From contig NZ_UGHK01000002.1 of assembly GCF_900450705.1 (NCBI RefSeq), positions 1,430,970-1,494,969 on the forward strand: a stretch of 64,000 nt of DNA. The letters run 5' to 3'. The position numbers and the translations under genes are program-made. Under the pieces are notes generated by a model. It saw only the letters and a list, made by a program, of their open reading frames with translations, was not told where the DNA came from and did not search any database. Below are positions 8,211 to 22,975 of the stretch, piece after piece. This DNA is from Avibacterium paragallinarum. Its GTDB lineage: Bacteria; Pseudomonadota; Gammaproteobacteria; Enterobacterales; Pasteurellaceae. Each line of letters begins with the position of its first letter. Position 1 is the stretch's first letter.

Positions 8211-10334
8211 TTGTACTTATTTGAACGTTTAGAACGCATAATCCAAGGCTATTTACCGCCTGAGCAAATTGAATTAGTCAGACGTGCTTTTGTCATCGCA
8301 AGAGATGCTCACGAAGGGCAATCTCGCTCAAGCGGGGAACCTTACATCACGCACCCCGTTGCCGTTGCGTCCATTATTGCGGAAATGCGATTGGATCACG
8401 AAGCGGTAATGGCTGCCTTGTTGCACGATGTGATTGAGGATACCCCTTACACCGAAGAGCAATTAAAACAGGAATTTGGTGCAAGTGTGGCGGAGATCGT
8501 AGAGGGCGTTTCTAAACTAGATAAGCTAAAATTCCGCACCCGCCAAGAGGCACAGGTAGAAAACTTCCGCAAAATGATCCTCGCGATGACGAAAGACATT
8601 CGCGTTGTGCTAATCAAATTGGCTGACCGCACCCATAATATGCGAACCCTCGGGGCGTTGCGTCCCGATAAACGCCGCCGTATCGCGAAAGAAACCCTTG
8701 AAATTTATGCCCCATTAGCCCATCGTTTAGGGATCGAACATATCAAAAATGAATTGGAAGATCTTGGCTTTGAAGCAATGCACCCACAGCGTTATGCGGT
8801 GTTGCAAAAAGTGATCCAAATCGCACGCGGAAATCGAAAAGATATGATCGAACGCATTGCGGCGGAGATCAAAGGGCGTTTAAATGACATCGGCATTGAA
8901 GCCCGTGTGTTTGGACGAGAAAAGCATCTCTATGCCATTTATCAGAAAATGCGGTTGAAAGATCAGCAATTCCATTCGATTATGGATATTTACGCATTCC
9001 GCACGGTGGTGAAAGAGGTGGATACGTGCTATCGTGTACTTGGGCAAATGCACAATTTATATAAACCGCGTCCAGGGCGAGTTAAAGATTATATCGCCGT
9101 ACCGAAAGCCAATGGTTATCAGTCGTTGCATACCTCTATGATTGGGCCTCATGGCGTGCCGGTGGAAGTGCAAATCCGTACGGAAGAAATGGATCAAATG
9201 GCAGAAATGGGGGTTGCGGCACATTGGGCATATAAACAAGGTGGCAAAAATGACAGCACCACCGCACAAATTCGTGCTCAGCGTTGGCTACAAAGTTTGA
9301 TTGAGCTTCAACAAAGTGCGGGCAATTCCTTTGAATTTATTGAAAGTGTCAAATCAGAATTTTTTCCGAAAGAAATTTATGTTTTCACGCCAAAAGGACG
9401 CATTGTTGAACTCCCAGTGGGGGCAACGCCTGTGGATTTCGCCTATGCCGTGCATTCTGATATTGGCAGTGCTTGCGTTGCTGCGAATGTGGATCGCAAG
9501 CCTTATCCGCTTTCTCAGCCGTTGCAGTCAGGACAAACCATTGAAATTATCACCGCACCGACAGCACAGCCTGATGTGGGCTGGTTGAATTTTGTGGTAA
9601 CCGCGAAAGCACGCACAAATATTCGCCACGCGTTGAAAAGCTTGCGTTCAGATACGGCGATTTTGTTGGGGAAACGCCAGCTTATTAACGCATTATTACC
9701 GCATAATTTAGCGGACATTGCCCCGCAACGCATTACCGATTTATTGAATGAGCTAAAACTCAATACCTTTGAAGATTTGCTCGCGGAAATCGGGCTTGGC
9801 AATCAAATGAGTGCGGTGGTGGCATATCGCTTATTGGGTGAAAGCATTGAAATTGACACTGATGGCGATCGCAGTAATAACAAAACCTTGTTTGCTATTA
9901 ATGCGAACGAGGGGCTGCTCACCACCTTTGCACAATGTTGCCACCCGATCCCGGGGGATCCCATTGTGGCTTATGCTAGCACAGGAAAAGGCTTAGTGGT
10001 GCATCACGAATCTTGTTCAAATTTACGCAATCGCAAAGACAGCCCAGAACATTACACGCCAGTAACTTGGGAGCAAAGTGATAATAAAGTGGAATTTGAA
10101 ACGGAATTGCGGATCGAAATGATCAACCAGCAAGGAACGTTGCCAAATCTCACAGCCAATATTTCCGCAATGGATAGCAATATTCATAGCATTTGGACAG
10201 AAGAGCAAGACGGGCGTTTATATCAAATTGTGGTTTTGCTCACGGCAAAAGACACCCATCATTTAGGGCGAATTATGCGTAAAATTAAAACCATTCCCGG
10301 TTTTGTCAGTATTGAGCGTAACATTAACCGATAG
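8211..10334 (+). CDS. spoT: Bifunctional (p)ppGpp synthetase/hydrolase SpoT
   Basis: Makes and degrades the alarmone (p)ppGpp in response to starvation other than amino-acid lack. The 707-residue protein begins MYLFERLERIIQGYLPPEQ, matching the family N-terminus, and starts at TTG (8211) as spoT genes often do. Domains in order: HD hydrolase with HDVIED (72-77); synthetase region with YRVLGQMHNLYKPRPGRVKDY and HTSMIGPHG; TGS domain (about 385-445, VFTPKGRIVELPVGATPVDF); a zinc-finger/helical region with FAQCCHPIPGDPI; and a C-terminal ACT domain. The intact HD motif supports a working hydrolase. No trmH gene lies between spoT and recG, unlike in E. coli. Confidence 0.96.
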   Translation: MYLFERLERIIQGYLPPEQIELVRRAFVIARDAHEGQSRSSGEPYITHPVAVASIIAEMRLDHEAVMAALLHDVIEDTPYTEEQLKQEFGASVAEIVEGVSKLDKLKFRTRQEAQVENFRKMILAMTKDIRVVLIKLADRTHNMRTLGALRPDKRRRIAKETLEIYAPLAHRLGIEHIKNELEDLGFEAMHPQRYAVLQKVIQIARGNRKDMIERIAAEIKGRLNDIGIEARVFGREKHLYAIYQKMRLKDQQFHSIMDIYAFRTVVKEVDTCYRVLGQMHNLYKPRPGRVKDYIAVPKANGYQSLHTSMIGPHGVPVEVQIRTEEMDQMAEMGVAAHWAYKQGGKNDSTTAQIRAQRWLQSLIELQQSAGNSFEFIESVKSEFFPKEIYVFTPKGRIVELPVGATPVDFAYAVHSDIGSACVAANVDRKPYPLSQPLQSGQTIEIITAPTAQPDVGWLNFVVTAKARTNIRHALKSLRSDTAILLGKRQLINALLPHNLADIAPQRITDLLNELKLNTFEDLLAEIGLGNQMSAVVAYRLLGESIEIDTDGDRSNNKTLFAINANEGLLTTFAQCCHPIPGDPIVAYASTGKGLVVHHESCSNLRNRKDSPEHYTPVTWEQSDNKVEFETELRIEMINQQGTLPNLTANISAMDSNIHSIWTEEQDGRLYQIVVLLTAKDTHHLGRIMRKIKTIPGFVSIERNINR

Positions 10335-10346
10335 TGGCAACCGATA

Positions 10347-12428
10347 ATGGCTATGGACGTTTTAGGTGCAGTTCCCCTCACGACATTATCGGGCGTGGGA
10401 ACAGCGATTTCAGCGAAACTCAGCCGTATTGGGATTAATAATCTGCAAGATCTGCTTTTCCATTTACCAAGCCGTTATGAAGATCGCACAAGAATTACAC
10501 CCATTATCGATCTTCGCCCCGAACAATATGCCACCATTAGTGCTGTTGTGCAGCTCTGCGAAGTGCAATTTGGTCGCCGTCCGATTTTAACGGTCGTGGT
10601 GTCTGATGGTACATCGAAGCTGACCTTACGTTTTTTCAATTTCAATGCCGCAATGCGAAACAGCTTTCAAGTGGGAACGAAAGTGAAAGCCTTTGGCGAG
10701 ATTAAACGAGGTCGCTTTATGGCAGAAATTCATCACCCCGAATATCAAATTCTGCGTGATGATACTCCCTTGATAATGGCGGAAACCCTCACCCCGATTT
10801 ATCCCACAACGGAGGGGCTAAAACAAAATTCCTTGCGGAAGCTCACCGATCAAGCCTTGGCACTGTTAGATAAAGTGCAGTTGCCCGAAATTTTGCCTGA
10901 TGAATTTAATCCTTATCCATACAGTTTGAAAGAGGCGATCCGTTTTCTACATCGTCCACCGCCAGATGTGTCGTTGGAAATGTTGGAAAAAGGGCAACAC
11001 CCCGCACAAGTGCGGTTAATTTTTGAAGAGTTATTAGCACATAATTTGGCGATGCAAAAAGTGCGGTCAAATATTCAGCAGTTTTTTGTACTGCCCTTGC
11101 AATATCAAACGGATCTCAAATCACGCTTTTTACAGTGTTTACCCTTCAGCCCCACCAATGCACAACGCCGAGTGGCGCAGCATATTGAGCGGGATTTGCA
11201 AAAGCCTTATCCAATGATGCGATTAGTGCAGGGCGATGTTGGCTCAGGAAAAACCCTTGTTGCCGCGTTGGCTGCCTTGGTGGCGATTGATAATCAAAAG
11301 CAGGTGGCATTAATGGCACCAACAGAAATTTTGGCAGAACAGCATTTTGCCAATTTCCAAAATTGGTTTGGGCCTTTGAGCATCAAAGTCGGTTGGCTGG
11401 CAGGAAAAGTGAAAGGCAAGGCTCGCCAAGCGGTACTTGAACAAATGAAAGCGGGTGAAGTGCAAATGATTGTCGGCACGCACGCTCTATTTCAGCAAGA
11501 TGTGGAATTTCACGATTTAGCATTGGTGATCATTGATGAACAACATCGCTTTGGCGTTCATCAGCGGCTAATGCTGCGGGAAAAAGGCGAAAAATCAGGA
11601 AATTATCCACATCAGCTGATTATGACCGCAACGCCCATTCCTCGCACTTTAGCCATGACGGTCTACGCTGATTTAGACACCTCAATTATTGATGAATTAC
11701 CACCAGGCAGAACGCCGATTACCACCGTTGCGGTGTCCGAAGAACGCCGCGGAGAAATTGTAAACCGTGTGTATCACGCCTGTATGAATGAAAAACGCCA
11801 AGCCTATTGGGTGTGTACTTTAATTGACGAAAGCGAGGTCTTGGAGGCACAAGCGGCGGAGGCGATATGGGAAGATCTCAGTAAAGCACTTCCAAACTTA
11901 CGCATCGGATTAGTACACGGGCGTATGAAAGCGACAGAAAAACAAGCAATTATGGCAAGTTTCAAAGCCGCCGAGTTAGATGTGTTGGTAGCAACCACCG
12001 TGATTGAAGTGGGTGTAGATGTGCCGAATGCCAGCTTGATGATTATTGAAAATGCCGAACGCCTTGGGCTATCTCAACTTCACCAGTTGCGTGGTCGAGT
12101 TGGGCGCGGAAGTACGGCATCTTTCTGTGTTTTAATGTATAAGCCTCCGCTTGGTAAGGTGTCGAAAAAACGCTTGCAAGTATTGCGTGAAAGCCAAGAC
12201 GGCTTCTATATTTCGGAAAAAGATCTGGAAATTCGTGGGCCGGGGGAAGTGTTAGGCACAAAACAAACGGGCGTTGCCGAATTTAAAGTGGCGAATTTAA
12301 TGCGTGATCGTAAAATGATCCCAACTGTACAACATTATGCCAGAGAAATGATCGTGAAATATCCCCAACTTTCTGAAGCTTTAATTCAGCGTTGGCTTGA
12401 TGAGAAAACCATTTATTCCAATGCGTAA
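10347..12428 (+). CDS. recG: ATP-dependent DNA helicase RecG
   Basis: Branch-migration helicase that remodels stalled forks and Holliday junctions. The 693-residue protein has the N-terminal wedge domain with an OB fold (about 60-160, YATISAVVQLCEVQFGRRP), Walker A in VQGDVGSGKTLVAALAAL, the superfamily 2 box IIDEQHRFG, MTATPIPRTLAMTVY, and C-terminal motifs including VATTVIEVGVDVPNA and QLRGRVGRG. Length is standard. The first ATG (10347) lies 12 bp after spoT with no strong ribosome-binding site, so translation coupled to spoT is likely; the ATG two codons later is an alternative. Confidence 0.97.
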   Translation: MAMDVLGAVPLTTLSGVGTAISAKLSRIGINNLQDLLFHLPSRYEDRTRITPIIDLRPEQYATISAVVQLCEVQFGRRPILTVVVSDGTSKLTLRFFNFNAAMRNSFQVGTKVKAFGEIKRGRFMAEIHHPEYQILRDDTPLIMAETLTPIYPTTEGLKQNSLRKLTDQALALLDKVQLPEILPDEFNPYPYSLKEAIRFLHRPPPDVSLEMLEKGQHPAQVRLIFEELLAHNLAMQKVRSNIQQFFVLPLQYQTDLKSRFLQCLPFSPTNAQRRVAQHIERDLQKPYPMMRLVQGDVGSGKTLVAALAALVAIDNQKQVALMAPTEILAEQHFANFQNWFGPLSIKVGWLAGKVKGKARQAVLEQMKAGEVQMIVGTHALFQQDVEFHDLALVIIDEQHRFGVHQRLMLREKGEKSGNYPHQLIMTATPIPRTLAMTVYADLDTSIIDELPPGRTPITTVAVSEERRGEIVNRVYHACMNEKRQAYWVCTLIDESEVLEAQAAEAIWEDLSKALPNLRIGLVHGRMKATEKQAIMASFKAAELDVLVATTVIEVGVDVPNASLMIIENAERLGLSQLHQLRGRVGRGSTASFCVLMYKPPLGKVSKKRLQVLRESQDGFYISEKDLEIRGPGEVLGTKQTGVAEFKVANLMRDRKMIPTVQHYAREMIVKYPQLSEALIQRWLDEKTIYSNA

Positions 12429-12503
12429 CGCGAGCCTTTTGCTTGAGATATAGCGAGCGAAGGTATAAGATCGCCGCAACATCAATTTGATTTTCAATAA
12501 TTA

Positions 12504-13292
12504 ATGATAAATTCACCAACCATTCTTTTTTTTGACTCGGGCATCGGCGGTTTAAGTGTCTATCGCGAAGTGAAAACGCTGCTACCAAATTGCCACTATC
12601 TTTATTGCCTCGATAACGCATTTTTTCCTTATTCTGAAAAAGAAGAGCAAGCCATCATTGAACGCTGTGTTGCGATCTGTAAAAAAATTGAACAGGATTA
12701 CCCGCTGGATCTCATCGTTATCGCTTGCAACACCGCAAGCACGGTCGTGTTGCCCGCATTGCGTGAGGCTTTTACCTGCCCGATTGTGGGAACAGTTCCT
12801 GCTATTAAACCCGCTGCACAAAAAACTGAAAGCGGAGTCATCGGGTTGCTTGCCACGAAAGGCACAGTGAAACGTCCTTATGTGGACAAGTTAATTCAAG
12901 ATTATGCGAGTGAATGCCGAGTAAGCAAACTGGGCAGTACCGAATTAGTCAAAATGGCAGAGGAAAAATTGCAAGGTAAGCCCGTTGATCCCATTCGGCT
13001 TTTGTTAGAAATCAAAGATTGGCGAGAAGATCTGGCATTGGATACGGTTATTTTGGGGTGTACCCATTTTCCTTTCCTGAAATCAGAGCTAATGGCAAGT
13101 TTGCCTCAAGTGAAATATTTTCTTGATCCTAGCAAAGCGATAGCAAAGCGAGTAAAAGATCTTTTGGGCGAAGTAACAGGGCAAAGCACAAAACTGAATA
13201 AGGTTTATTGCACGCAAGAACAACATTTGCTACTTAATGTGTTTGAACAATTTGTGTTTAGCGAATTAAAAATCTTATCAATGGAAAAATAA
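12504..13292 (+). CDS. murI: Glutamate racemase
   Basis: Interconverts L- and D-glutamate to supply D-Glu for peptidoglycan precursors. The 262-residue protein has [13 protein letters not shown] near the N-terminus, the first catalytic cysteine in VIACNTAS and the second in GCTHFPFLK, the two-base pair of this cofactor-independent enzyme. It lies 75 bp after recG on the same strand, as in other Pasteurellaceae. The predicted ATG at 12504 gives a start [16 protein letters not shown]; the ribosome-binding site is weak (AATAATTA). It ends the gmk group. Confidence 0.95.
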   Translation: MINSPTILFFDSGIGGLSVYREVKTLLPNCHYLYCLDNAFFPYSEKEEQAIIERCVAICKKIEQDYPLDLIVIACNTASTVVLPALREAFTCPIVGTVPAIKPAAQKTESGVIGLLATKGTVKRPYVDKLIQDYASECRVSKLGSTELVKMAEEKLQGKPVDPIRLLLEIKDWREDLALDTVILGCTHFPFLKSELMASLPQVKYFLDPSKAIAKRVKDLLGEVTGQSTKLNKVYCTQEQHLLLNVFEQFVFSELKILSMEK

Positions 13293-13298
13293 AGAAAC

Positions 13299-13340
13299 AA
13301 AGTGCGGTACAAAAACCCCCCCAAATTTAGACCGCACTTT
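13299..13340 (+). terminator. Inverted uptake-signal pair after murI
   Basis: AAAGTGCGGT (13299-13308) and ACCGCACTTT (13331-13340) form a 10-bp stem around a 22-nt loop that includes eight C residues. The following T-run is weak, so it may be a partial terminator between murI and the rRNA operon. Confidence 0.5.
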
Positions 13341-13433
13341 ACATTTCTTCAGCAAAAATTGGATGATAAACCCTCAGGACGTTGAGAGAATAACCAAACA
13401 ACAAAAAAATGAAAAAATTTTGCAAAAAAAGAC

Positions 13434-13461
13434 TTGCATCGATTTCAAAAATCCCTATAAT
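13434..13461 (+). promoter_or_regulatory. rRNA operon promoter
   Basis: A -35 TTGCAT (13434-13439) and a perfect -10 TATAAT (13456-13461) with 16-bp spacing and a GC-rich discriminator (ACGCCGCAC), as expected for a stringently controlled rRNA promoter. The A-rich DNA just upstream (13400-13430) could act as an UP element. It lies about 215 bp before 16S; the leader 13462-13675 holds no gene other than the antitermination signal. Confidence 0.8.
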
Positions 13462-13524
13462 ACGCCGCACACAACGACGCGACGTTGTAAACAGTTTGAA
13501 AGTACACCTCGCGTCGTTCTTTTT

Positions 13525-13536
13525 TGCTCTTTAACA
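13525..13536 (+). promoter_or_regulatory. boxA antitermination site in the rRNA leader
   Basis: TGCTCTTTAACA is an exact boxA, the binding site of NusB-NusE for rRNA antitermination. A second exact copy lies before 23S at 15477-15488. Confidence 0.85.
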
Positions 13537-13675
13537 ATCAATCAGACAATCTGTGTGGGCACTTGTTGAATTCTGAAAAAATTAAAGATTTATAAACAAT
13601 GAGTGCGTAACTGAAATTCATCGTGATTTTAAATGAAATCACAGAGCTTTGTTAGTGTACGAATTGAGAAAGATT

Positions 13676-15216
<1,541 letters not shown>

Positions 15217-15377
15217 CCAAATAGAATAGATGAGTGCTCACACAGATTGTCGTGATGGTTGTTAGACAATAAGAAGCAAAGAAAGGAATAGTGATGGTGT
15301 TGAAGAAACTAGCGATATGAGAAAATGGCTTAAAATCACACCGCACGTTAATAAAGCAGAGAGACGCTTTCTATGTT

Positions 15378-15453
15378 GTCCCCTTCGTCTAGAGGCCTAG
15401 GACATCGCCCTTTCACGGCGGTAACAGGGGTTCGAATCCCCTAGGGGACGCCA
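15378..15453 (+). tRNA. tRNA-Glu (anticodon TTC)
   Basis: A 76-nt cloverleaf in the 16S-23S spacer with encoded CCA end. The acceptor stem GTCCCCT pairs with AGGGGAC, the anticodon loop CTTTCAC holds TTC at 15412-15414, and the T loop is GGTTCGAATCC. Sequence is nearly the E. coli tRNA-Glu. It is the only tRNA in this spacer. Confidence 0.98.
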
Positions 15454-15476
15454 TAGAAAGCGAATTTTTCGCGATT

Positions 15477-15488
15477 TGCTCTTTAACA
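15477..15488 (+). promoter_or_regulatory. boxA antitermination site before 23S
   Basis: Exact TGCTCTTTAACA between tRNA-Glu and 23S, the second boxA of the operon. Confidence 0.8.
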
Positions 15489-15665
15489 ATGTAAAAACAA
15501 GCTGAAAACTGAAGAGACTTTCAAGCTAATGAGGGAGTGGTGAGAGTAATAGAACTGCTTTCTGATTAAATTGAAAAAGTCTGAGTAAAAAGACTTACTT
15601 GAACAAAAGCAAGTAAGCGTTCTCAACGAGAGAACAACTTCGGGGAAAAATCCTTGAGGTTGTAT

Positions 15666-18666
<3,001 letters not shown>

Positions 18667-18752
18667 ACAACGCTCAAGGGTTTTGGCTTGTTTTTGTTAA
18701 AGAAGTAAAGAACGAATAGAAAAGATAAAGAATGTAAAGAATTTAAAGAATT

Positions 18753-18872
18753 ATCTTGGCGGCGAAAGTGCAGTGGACCCACCTAAATCCATGCCGAACT
18801 TAGAAGTGAAACGCTGTAACGCCGATGGTAGTGTGGGAATTTCCCATGTGAGAGTAGGACACCGCCAGGTTT
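18753..18872 (+). rRNA. rrf: 5S ribosomal RNA
   Basis: A 120-nt gene with CCATGCCGAACTTAGAAGTG, GCCGATGGTAGTGTGGG and closing stem TTGGCGG/CCGCCAGG, about 85 nt after 23S. Ends set by comparison with E. coli. Confidence 0.95.
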
Positions 18873-18884
18873 TGAATAAGAAAG

Positions 18885-18916
18885 GACCACCTAGGAGACT
18901 AGGTGGTCTTTGTTTT
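18885..18916 (+). terminator. rRNA operon terminator
   Basis: A 10-bp stem GACCACCTAG/CTAGGTGGTC (18885-18894 with 18899-18908), loop GAGA, then TTTGTTTTT. It ends the 16S-tRNA-23S-5S transcript. Confidence 0.92.
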
Positions 18917-18962
18917 TAGGGCGGAAATGGCTAGCTATTTCTATGTATATTTTTATGGTAGC

Positions 18963-20012
18963 TTACTCTTTTTTTAGCAAAAAAATTCCGTGTTCAGCAA
19001 AATTCACGTAGGCTTCGGTTGTTTGTATATTAAAATGATTTGAGGGGATGTGAATGAAAAGTGTTTTTCCTTGCCATTTAACAATAATTTCCCAGTGGCT
19101 TCCCATATAAATGGCCCGTTGAATTTTGCAATATTGTGTGTCATAGCCTCGTTTTGAAAGGTATATTGCTTCTGGGCGTATTCCTACGAGGCAGTTTCCA
19201 TTAGTTAAACCATATTTTTCCGCATTTACGAAAGAAAAAGTGTATTTACCTATACTGATTCTATTCCCCTCTAATATTCCATCAAAAATATTATTCTCAC
19301 TCATAAAGTTGGCAGTAAATGTTGAGTTAGGAAATTGATATAATTTTTGAGCAGAGCCTTGTTGTACTATCTTGCCTTTGTCCATTACGATAATTTCATC
19401 AGATACGGCAAATGCTTCATTCTGATCATGGGTAACGTATAGAGCGGTGATGTTAAAATGTTGTTGTATCTCGCGAATTTTTTCACGCATACTATGACGT
19501 AAATTTGCATCAAGATTGCTAAGTGGTTCATCAAATAATAATATTTGGGGTTTTAATATTAATGCTCTTGCAAGGGCTATGCGTTGCTGTTGTCCTCCTG
19601 AAACTTGATCTATATAACGATTTTCAAAGCCTGAAAGATCGACAAGTTCTAATGCCTCTTGGATACGTTTTTTACGTTCTGCCGCTGATATTGCCTGAAT
19701 ATGTAAACCATAACCAACATTTTCACCGATAGACATATGGGGAAAAAGGGCATAAGATTGAAATACGATCCCAATATTTCGCTTCTGAATAGGAAGTTTA
19801 GTAATGTCTTGAGAACCAATAAAAATTTGCCCAGAGGAGGGGCTGTCAAGACCGGCTATGATACGTAACAGCGTGGTTTTCCCACAGCCAGAAGGGCCTA
19901 GTAAGGTTACCATTTTACCTTGTTTAATGGAAAGACTAAAATCCTGTAGTATAGTAGCTTGGTCAAAGCTTTTAGTTATATTTTTTAATAGTAAAAAATT
20001 TTCATTGTTCAT
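18963..20012 (-). CDS. afuC: ABC transporter ATP-binding protein, AfuC/FbpC type
   Basis: Energises import by the adjacent permease. The 349-residue protein has Walker A GPSGCGKT (39-46), signature [15 protein letters not shown], Walker [13 protein letters not shown] and the switch [12 protein letters not shown], then a C-terminal regulatory TOBE-type domain (about 240-349). Family and length fit AfuC of the Pasteurellaceae AfuABC system, first described as ferric uptake and later shown in Actinobacillus to import hexose phosphates; an FbpC iron role cannot be excluded. It starts 9 bp after the permease stop and is clearly co-transcribed with it. It is AT-rich compared with genes outside the 19-26 kb block. 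Confidence 0.85.
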   Translation of the reverse strand: MNNENFLLLKNITKSFDQATILQDFSLSIKQGKMVTLLGPSGCGKTTLLRIIAGLDSPSSGQIFIGSQDITKLPIQKRNIGIVFQSYALFPHMSIGENVGYGLHIQAISAAERKKRIQEALELVDLSGFENRYIDQVSGGQQQRIALARALILKPQILLFDEPLSNLDANLRHSMREKIREIQQHFNITALYVTHDQNEAFAVSDEIIVMDKGKIVQQGSAQKLYQFPNSTFTANFMSENNIFDGILEGNRISIGKYTFSFVNAEKYGLTNGNCLVGIRPEAIYLSKRGYDTQYCKIQRAIYMGSHWEIIVKWQGKTLFIHIPSNHFNIQTTEAYVNFAEHGIFLLKKE

Positions 20013-20021
20013 TACGCAACC

Positions 20022-22085
20022 TTATGAGTTCATTATTTTAGCTTTGAAATAAGATGTATATGTGTTTCTCATAGCCCATTCAAATAATAAAATAATTAGA
20101 ATCATTACTAAAATAAGCATTGCACCATAAGATGTTGCTATGCCGTATTCACCATCTTCTACACGGTTTAATATATAAGATGTAGCAACACGGGTATCCG
20201 TAGTAACTAAGAATATGATAGCACTAACTGTAGTCATTGATCTGACAAAACTGCTCGTTAGTGCGGCGAATAAAGTTGGTTTAATAAGTGGGAATATGAT
20301 GTGTTTAATCGTATGCAATGAATTAGCCGTTAGTGACATAGAGGCTTCTTCAAGTGATTTATCTATCTGTTTTAAACTTGCTATTGCTGTACGCATTCCT
20401 ATAGGTATATTGCGTATTATCATCGAAGTTATAATAATAGTACTGCTTCCAATAAGATAAATTGGAGCATCGTTAAAGGCAATGATATAGGATAATCCAA
20501 TTACTGTTCCAGGTATGGAAAAGCAAAGTAAGACCAATAGTTCAAGAGATTTTTTCCCTTTAAAATCACATCTAGTGGTGATATAAGCGATGAGGAAACC
20601 TAATATTGTACTCAGTGGTGCAGCAATAATGGAAAAAAGTATAGTATTAATTAGTGAGGGCCAAGCACCATTTTGGAATCCCTGTCCAAATAATATTAAG
20701 TAATTATTGAGCGTAAATGTATAATCTATTCCCCAACTTTTTGTGAAGCTGCCATAAAATATACTGCCATATAATAAAGCATTAAATAAACTCCATCCTA
20801 AAAAAGTCGATATTACTAATATCTTAATGCAGAATGGGAGATCTTGTATATTCCAGTAAGATGATTTTCCGGAAATACTAGTGTAAGAACGGTTGCGAAT
20901 CCATAAATATTGGGTAATAAAGATAATTAGTGAGAATAGGAGTAGAAAACTTCCTAGTATACTCGCAGATGTATAGTCAAGTTGTGAACCAGTAATGTAT
21001 AAATAGATCTGTGATGAAATAACATCGAAATTACCTCCCAGTATGAGAGGAGTGCTAAAATCAGCTAAAGATTGGATCGTTATTACAAGGAATGCGTTGG
21101 CAAATGCTGGTTTTAGTAAAGGAAAAAGGATATGTAATAACACTTGATAGGGGCTAGCACCTAAACTATAAGCCGCTTCTTCAATAGACGGATGGATAGT
21201 TCTTAACGCTCCTTCTAAAATCATAAATGCTAATGGAGTGAATGCTAATGTATGTGCAATTGTGATACCAGTGAAACCATATAACCAATTATTATTAAAG
21301 CCAAGATATTCAATGAACAGTTCTGTTATATAGCCTGTTCTTCCTAGCATCAATATTATTCCTAATCCTATAACAAAGGGGGGAGTTATTATTGGTAGAA
21401 TTGAAAATATTTTACTAATAATGAGATTATGTTTAGCAATTCGAGTGGTATAGAGTGCTAATATCAGTCCAAATAAAGTGGATAGTATTCCTACTGATAT
21501 TGATACGCTAAGAGAGTTAATTATAAGACGGAGAATGTAAGATTTGTTCAGATATGTGACAAATTGGAGCGAGGTGAATTCATTCGAGTCATAATGTATT
21601 GAAATTAAAAGCATTATCGCTGGATAAATGATAAAGCATGTAACAATTAAAATAATACAAATTAAAGATAAAATAATAAATTTATCTCCTTGTAGTATTC
21701 TCATTTTTACAAGCCCATTTGTCGCAATAGCAATCAAACTTAGGATCATCACAAAAGTGGCATATCCTAGATTAAATTCTGTTAATTTTGCTGAAATGAT
21801 AATAAATAAAAAAAGCACCAGTGAGATATAAAATTCTGTAAGTCCTTGGTGATATAGCGTTCGTTTTTTATAAACGTATAAATATAAGGGAAAAAGCAAT
21901 AATCCACCAAACCAAATCCAGCTGATATTCACGCTATGCCACCCCATTGACTTATAAATTTCTTCAAATGAAGAGTCAAGCAGTCCATATTGTAAGGCCA
22001 TAGATGGTAAGAAAATAAAACCAATTAGGGCAAATAGGACCCAAAATAGGCTATTATCTAGAAATTTAGGCAATTTATTTATCAT
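20022..22085 (-). CDS. afuB: ABC transporter double permease, AfuB type
   Basis: Inner-membrane channel of a binding-protein-dependent importer. The 687-residue chain is a tandem fusion of two permease domains: each has several membrane helices and its own EAA loop (EEAAYSLGASPYQVLLHILFPLLKP in about the middle; EEASMSLTANSLHTIKHIIFPLIKP near the end). The N-terminus has extra membrane segments before the first domain. Length matches AfuB of Actinobacillus. The substrate-binding gene afuA, normally just upstream, is absent: only 240 bp of AT-rich non-coding DNA separate the start from udk. The substrate is therefore not fixed by context. Confidence 0.85.
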   Translation of the reverse strand: MINKLPKFLDNSLFWVLFALIGFIFLPSMALQYGLLDSSFEEIYKSMGWHSVNISWIWFGGLLLFPLYLYVYKKRTLYHQGLTEFYISLVLFLFIIISAKLTEFNLGYATFVMILSLIAIATNGLVKMRILQGDKFIILSLICIILIVTCFIIYPAIMLLISIHYDSNEFTSLQFVTYLNKSYILRLIINSLSVSISVGILSTLFGLILALYTTRIAKHNLIISKIFSILPIITPPFVIGLGIILMLGRTGYITELFIEYLGFNNNWLYGFTGITIAHTLAFTPLAFMILEGALRTIHPSIEEAAYSLGASPYQVLLHILFPLLKPAFANAFLVITIQSLADFSTPLILGGNFDVISSQIYLYITGSQLDYTSASILGSFLLLFSLIIFITQYLWIRNRSYTSISGKSSYWNIQDLPFCIKILVISTFLGWSLFNALLYGSIFYGSFTKSWGIDYTFTLNNYLILFGQGFQNGAWPSLINTILFSIIAAPLSTILGFLIAYITTRCDFKGKKSLELLVLLCFSIPGTVIGLSYIIAFNDAPIYLIGSSTIIITSMIIRNIPIGMRTAIASLKQIDKSLEEASMSLTANSLHTIKHIIFPLIKPTLFAALTSSFVRSMTTVSAIIFLVTTDTRVATSYILNRVEDGEYGIATSYGAMLILVMILIILLFEWAMRNTYTSYFKAKIMNS

Positions 22086-22327
22086 TTGTTTGGCAGAGTA
22101 CTTTTTAAATTTGGTAAGCTGTTATAGCAAAAAAAATATTGATAATAAAGATAAAATTTTGATTTATCTATGAAAAAATAAATTTTAGGTGAATTTCTAT
22201 TGTATGTATCCTATAAAGTTGAGTAACTTCTTATTTTATTTCTTAGAACGAGATTAAATTATTATCAAAAATGAAAAATTTTATTTATAATTTTAGTATT
22301 ATTATATGTGTCTAGTTGAGCTATTTT
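22086..22327. other. AT-rich divergent intergenic region
   Basis: About 240 bp of very AT-rich DNA between the divergent afuB and udk starts. It must hold promoters for both directions. I see no remnant of afuA, no convincing operator and no uptake signal. Confidence 0.6.
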
Positions 22328-22966
22328 ATGTCAGAATCTTGTATCATTATTGTTATTGCGGGAGCTTCAGCTTCTGGAAAAAGCCTTATTGCTTCTACAA
22401 TTCACGAAGAGCTTCGTAATGAGCTAAGCTGTGAAGATATCGGTATTATCTCGGAAGATAGTTATTATAAAGATCAAACTCATTTAGATTTTCAAGAGCG
22501 TATTAAAACTAATTATGATCATCCTAATTCAATGGATCGTGATTTGTTGTTACAGCATTTGCGGGCATTGAAAGAAGGTAAATCAGTAGATATTCCGGTA
22601 TATAGTTATGTGGAACATACGAGGACAAAGCAAGTAACGCCGTTTAATCCTAAAAAGGTTATTATTTTAGAAGGGATATTATTACTTACTGATGAACGGA
22701 TCCGTAAAGAGGCAAGTATTTCGGTATTTGTAGATACTCCTTTAGATATTTGTTTTATTCGTCGTTTAAAACGGGATATGGAAGAAAGAGGACGTTCGTT
22801 GCAATCGGTTATAGATCAGTACAGAGAAACTGTTCGTCCAATGTTTTTGCAGTTTATTGAACCCTCTAAGCAATATGCTGATATTGTTGTACCGAGAGGG
22901 GGAAAAAATCGTATTGCAATTAATATATTAAAGGCACAGATTATGCAACTTTTGGAAAAAAAGTAA
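22328..22966 (+). CDS. udk: Uridine kinase
   Basis: Phosphorylates uridine and cytidine to UMP and CMP in pyrimidine salvage. Starting at ATG 22328 the protein has 212 residues and begins [19 protein letters not shown], with the P-loop [33 protein letters not shown] is the nucleoside-binding region and [13 protein letters not shown] the lid. The upstream in-frame TTG (22316) is less likely because the family N-terminus fits the ATG. It leads a udk-dcd-asmA unit, with dcd 9 bp downstream. Confidence 0.95.
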   Translation: MSESCIIIVIAGASASGKSLIASTIHEELRNELSCEDIGIISEDSYYKDQTHLDFQERIKTNYDHPNSMDRDLLLQHLRALKEGKSVDIPVYSYVEHTRTKQVTPFNPKKVIILEGILLLTDERIRKEASISVFVDTPLDICFIRRLKRDMEERGRSLQSVIDQYRETVRPMFLQFIEPSKQYADIVVPRGGKNRIAINILKAQIMQLLEKK

Positions 22967-22975
22967 GGATAGAAA

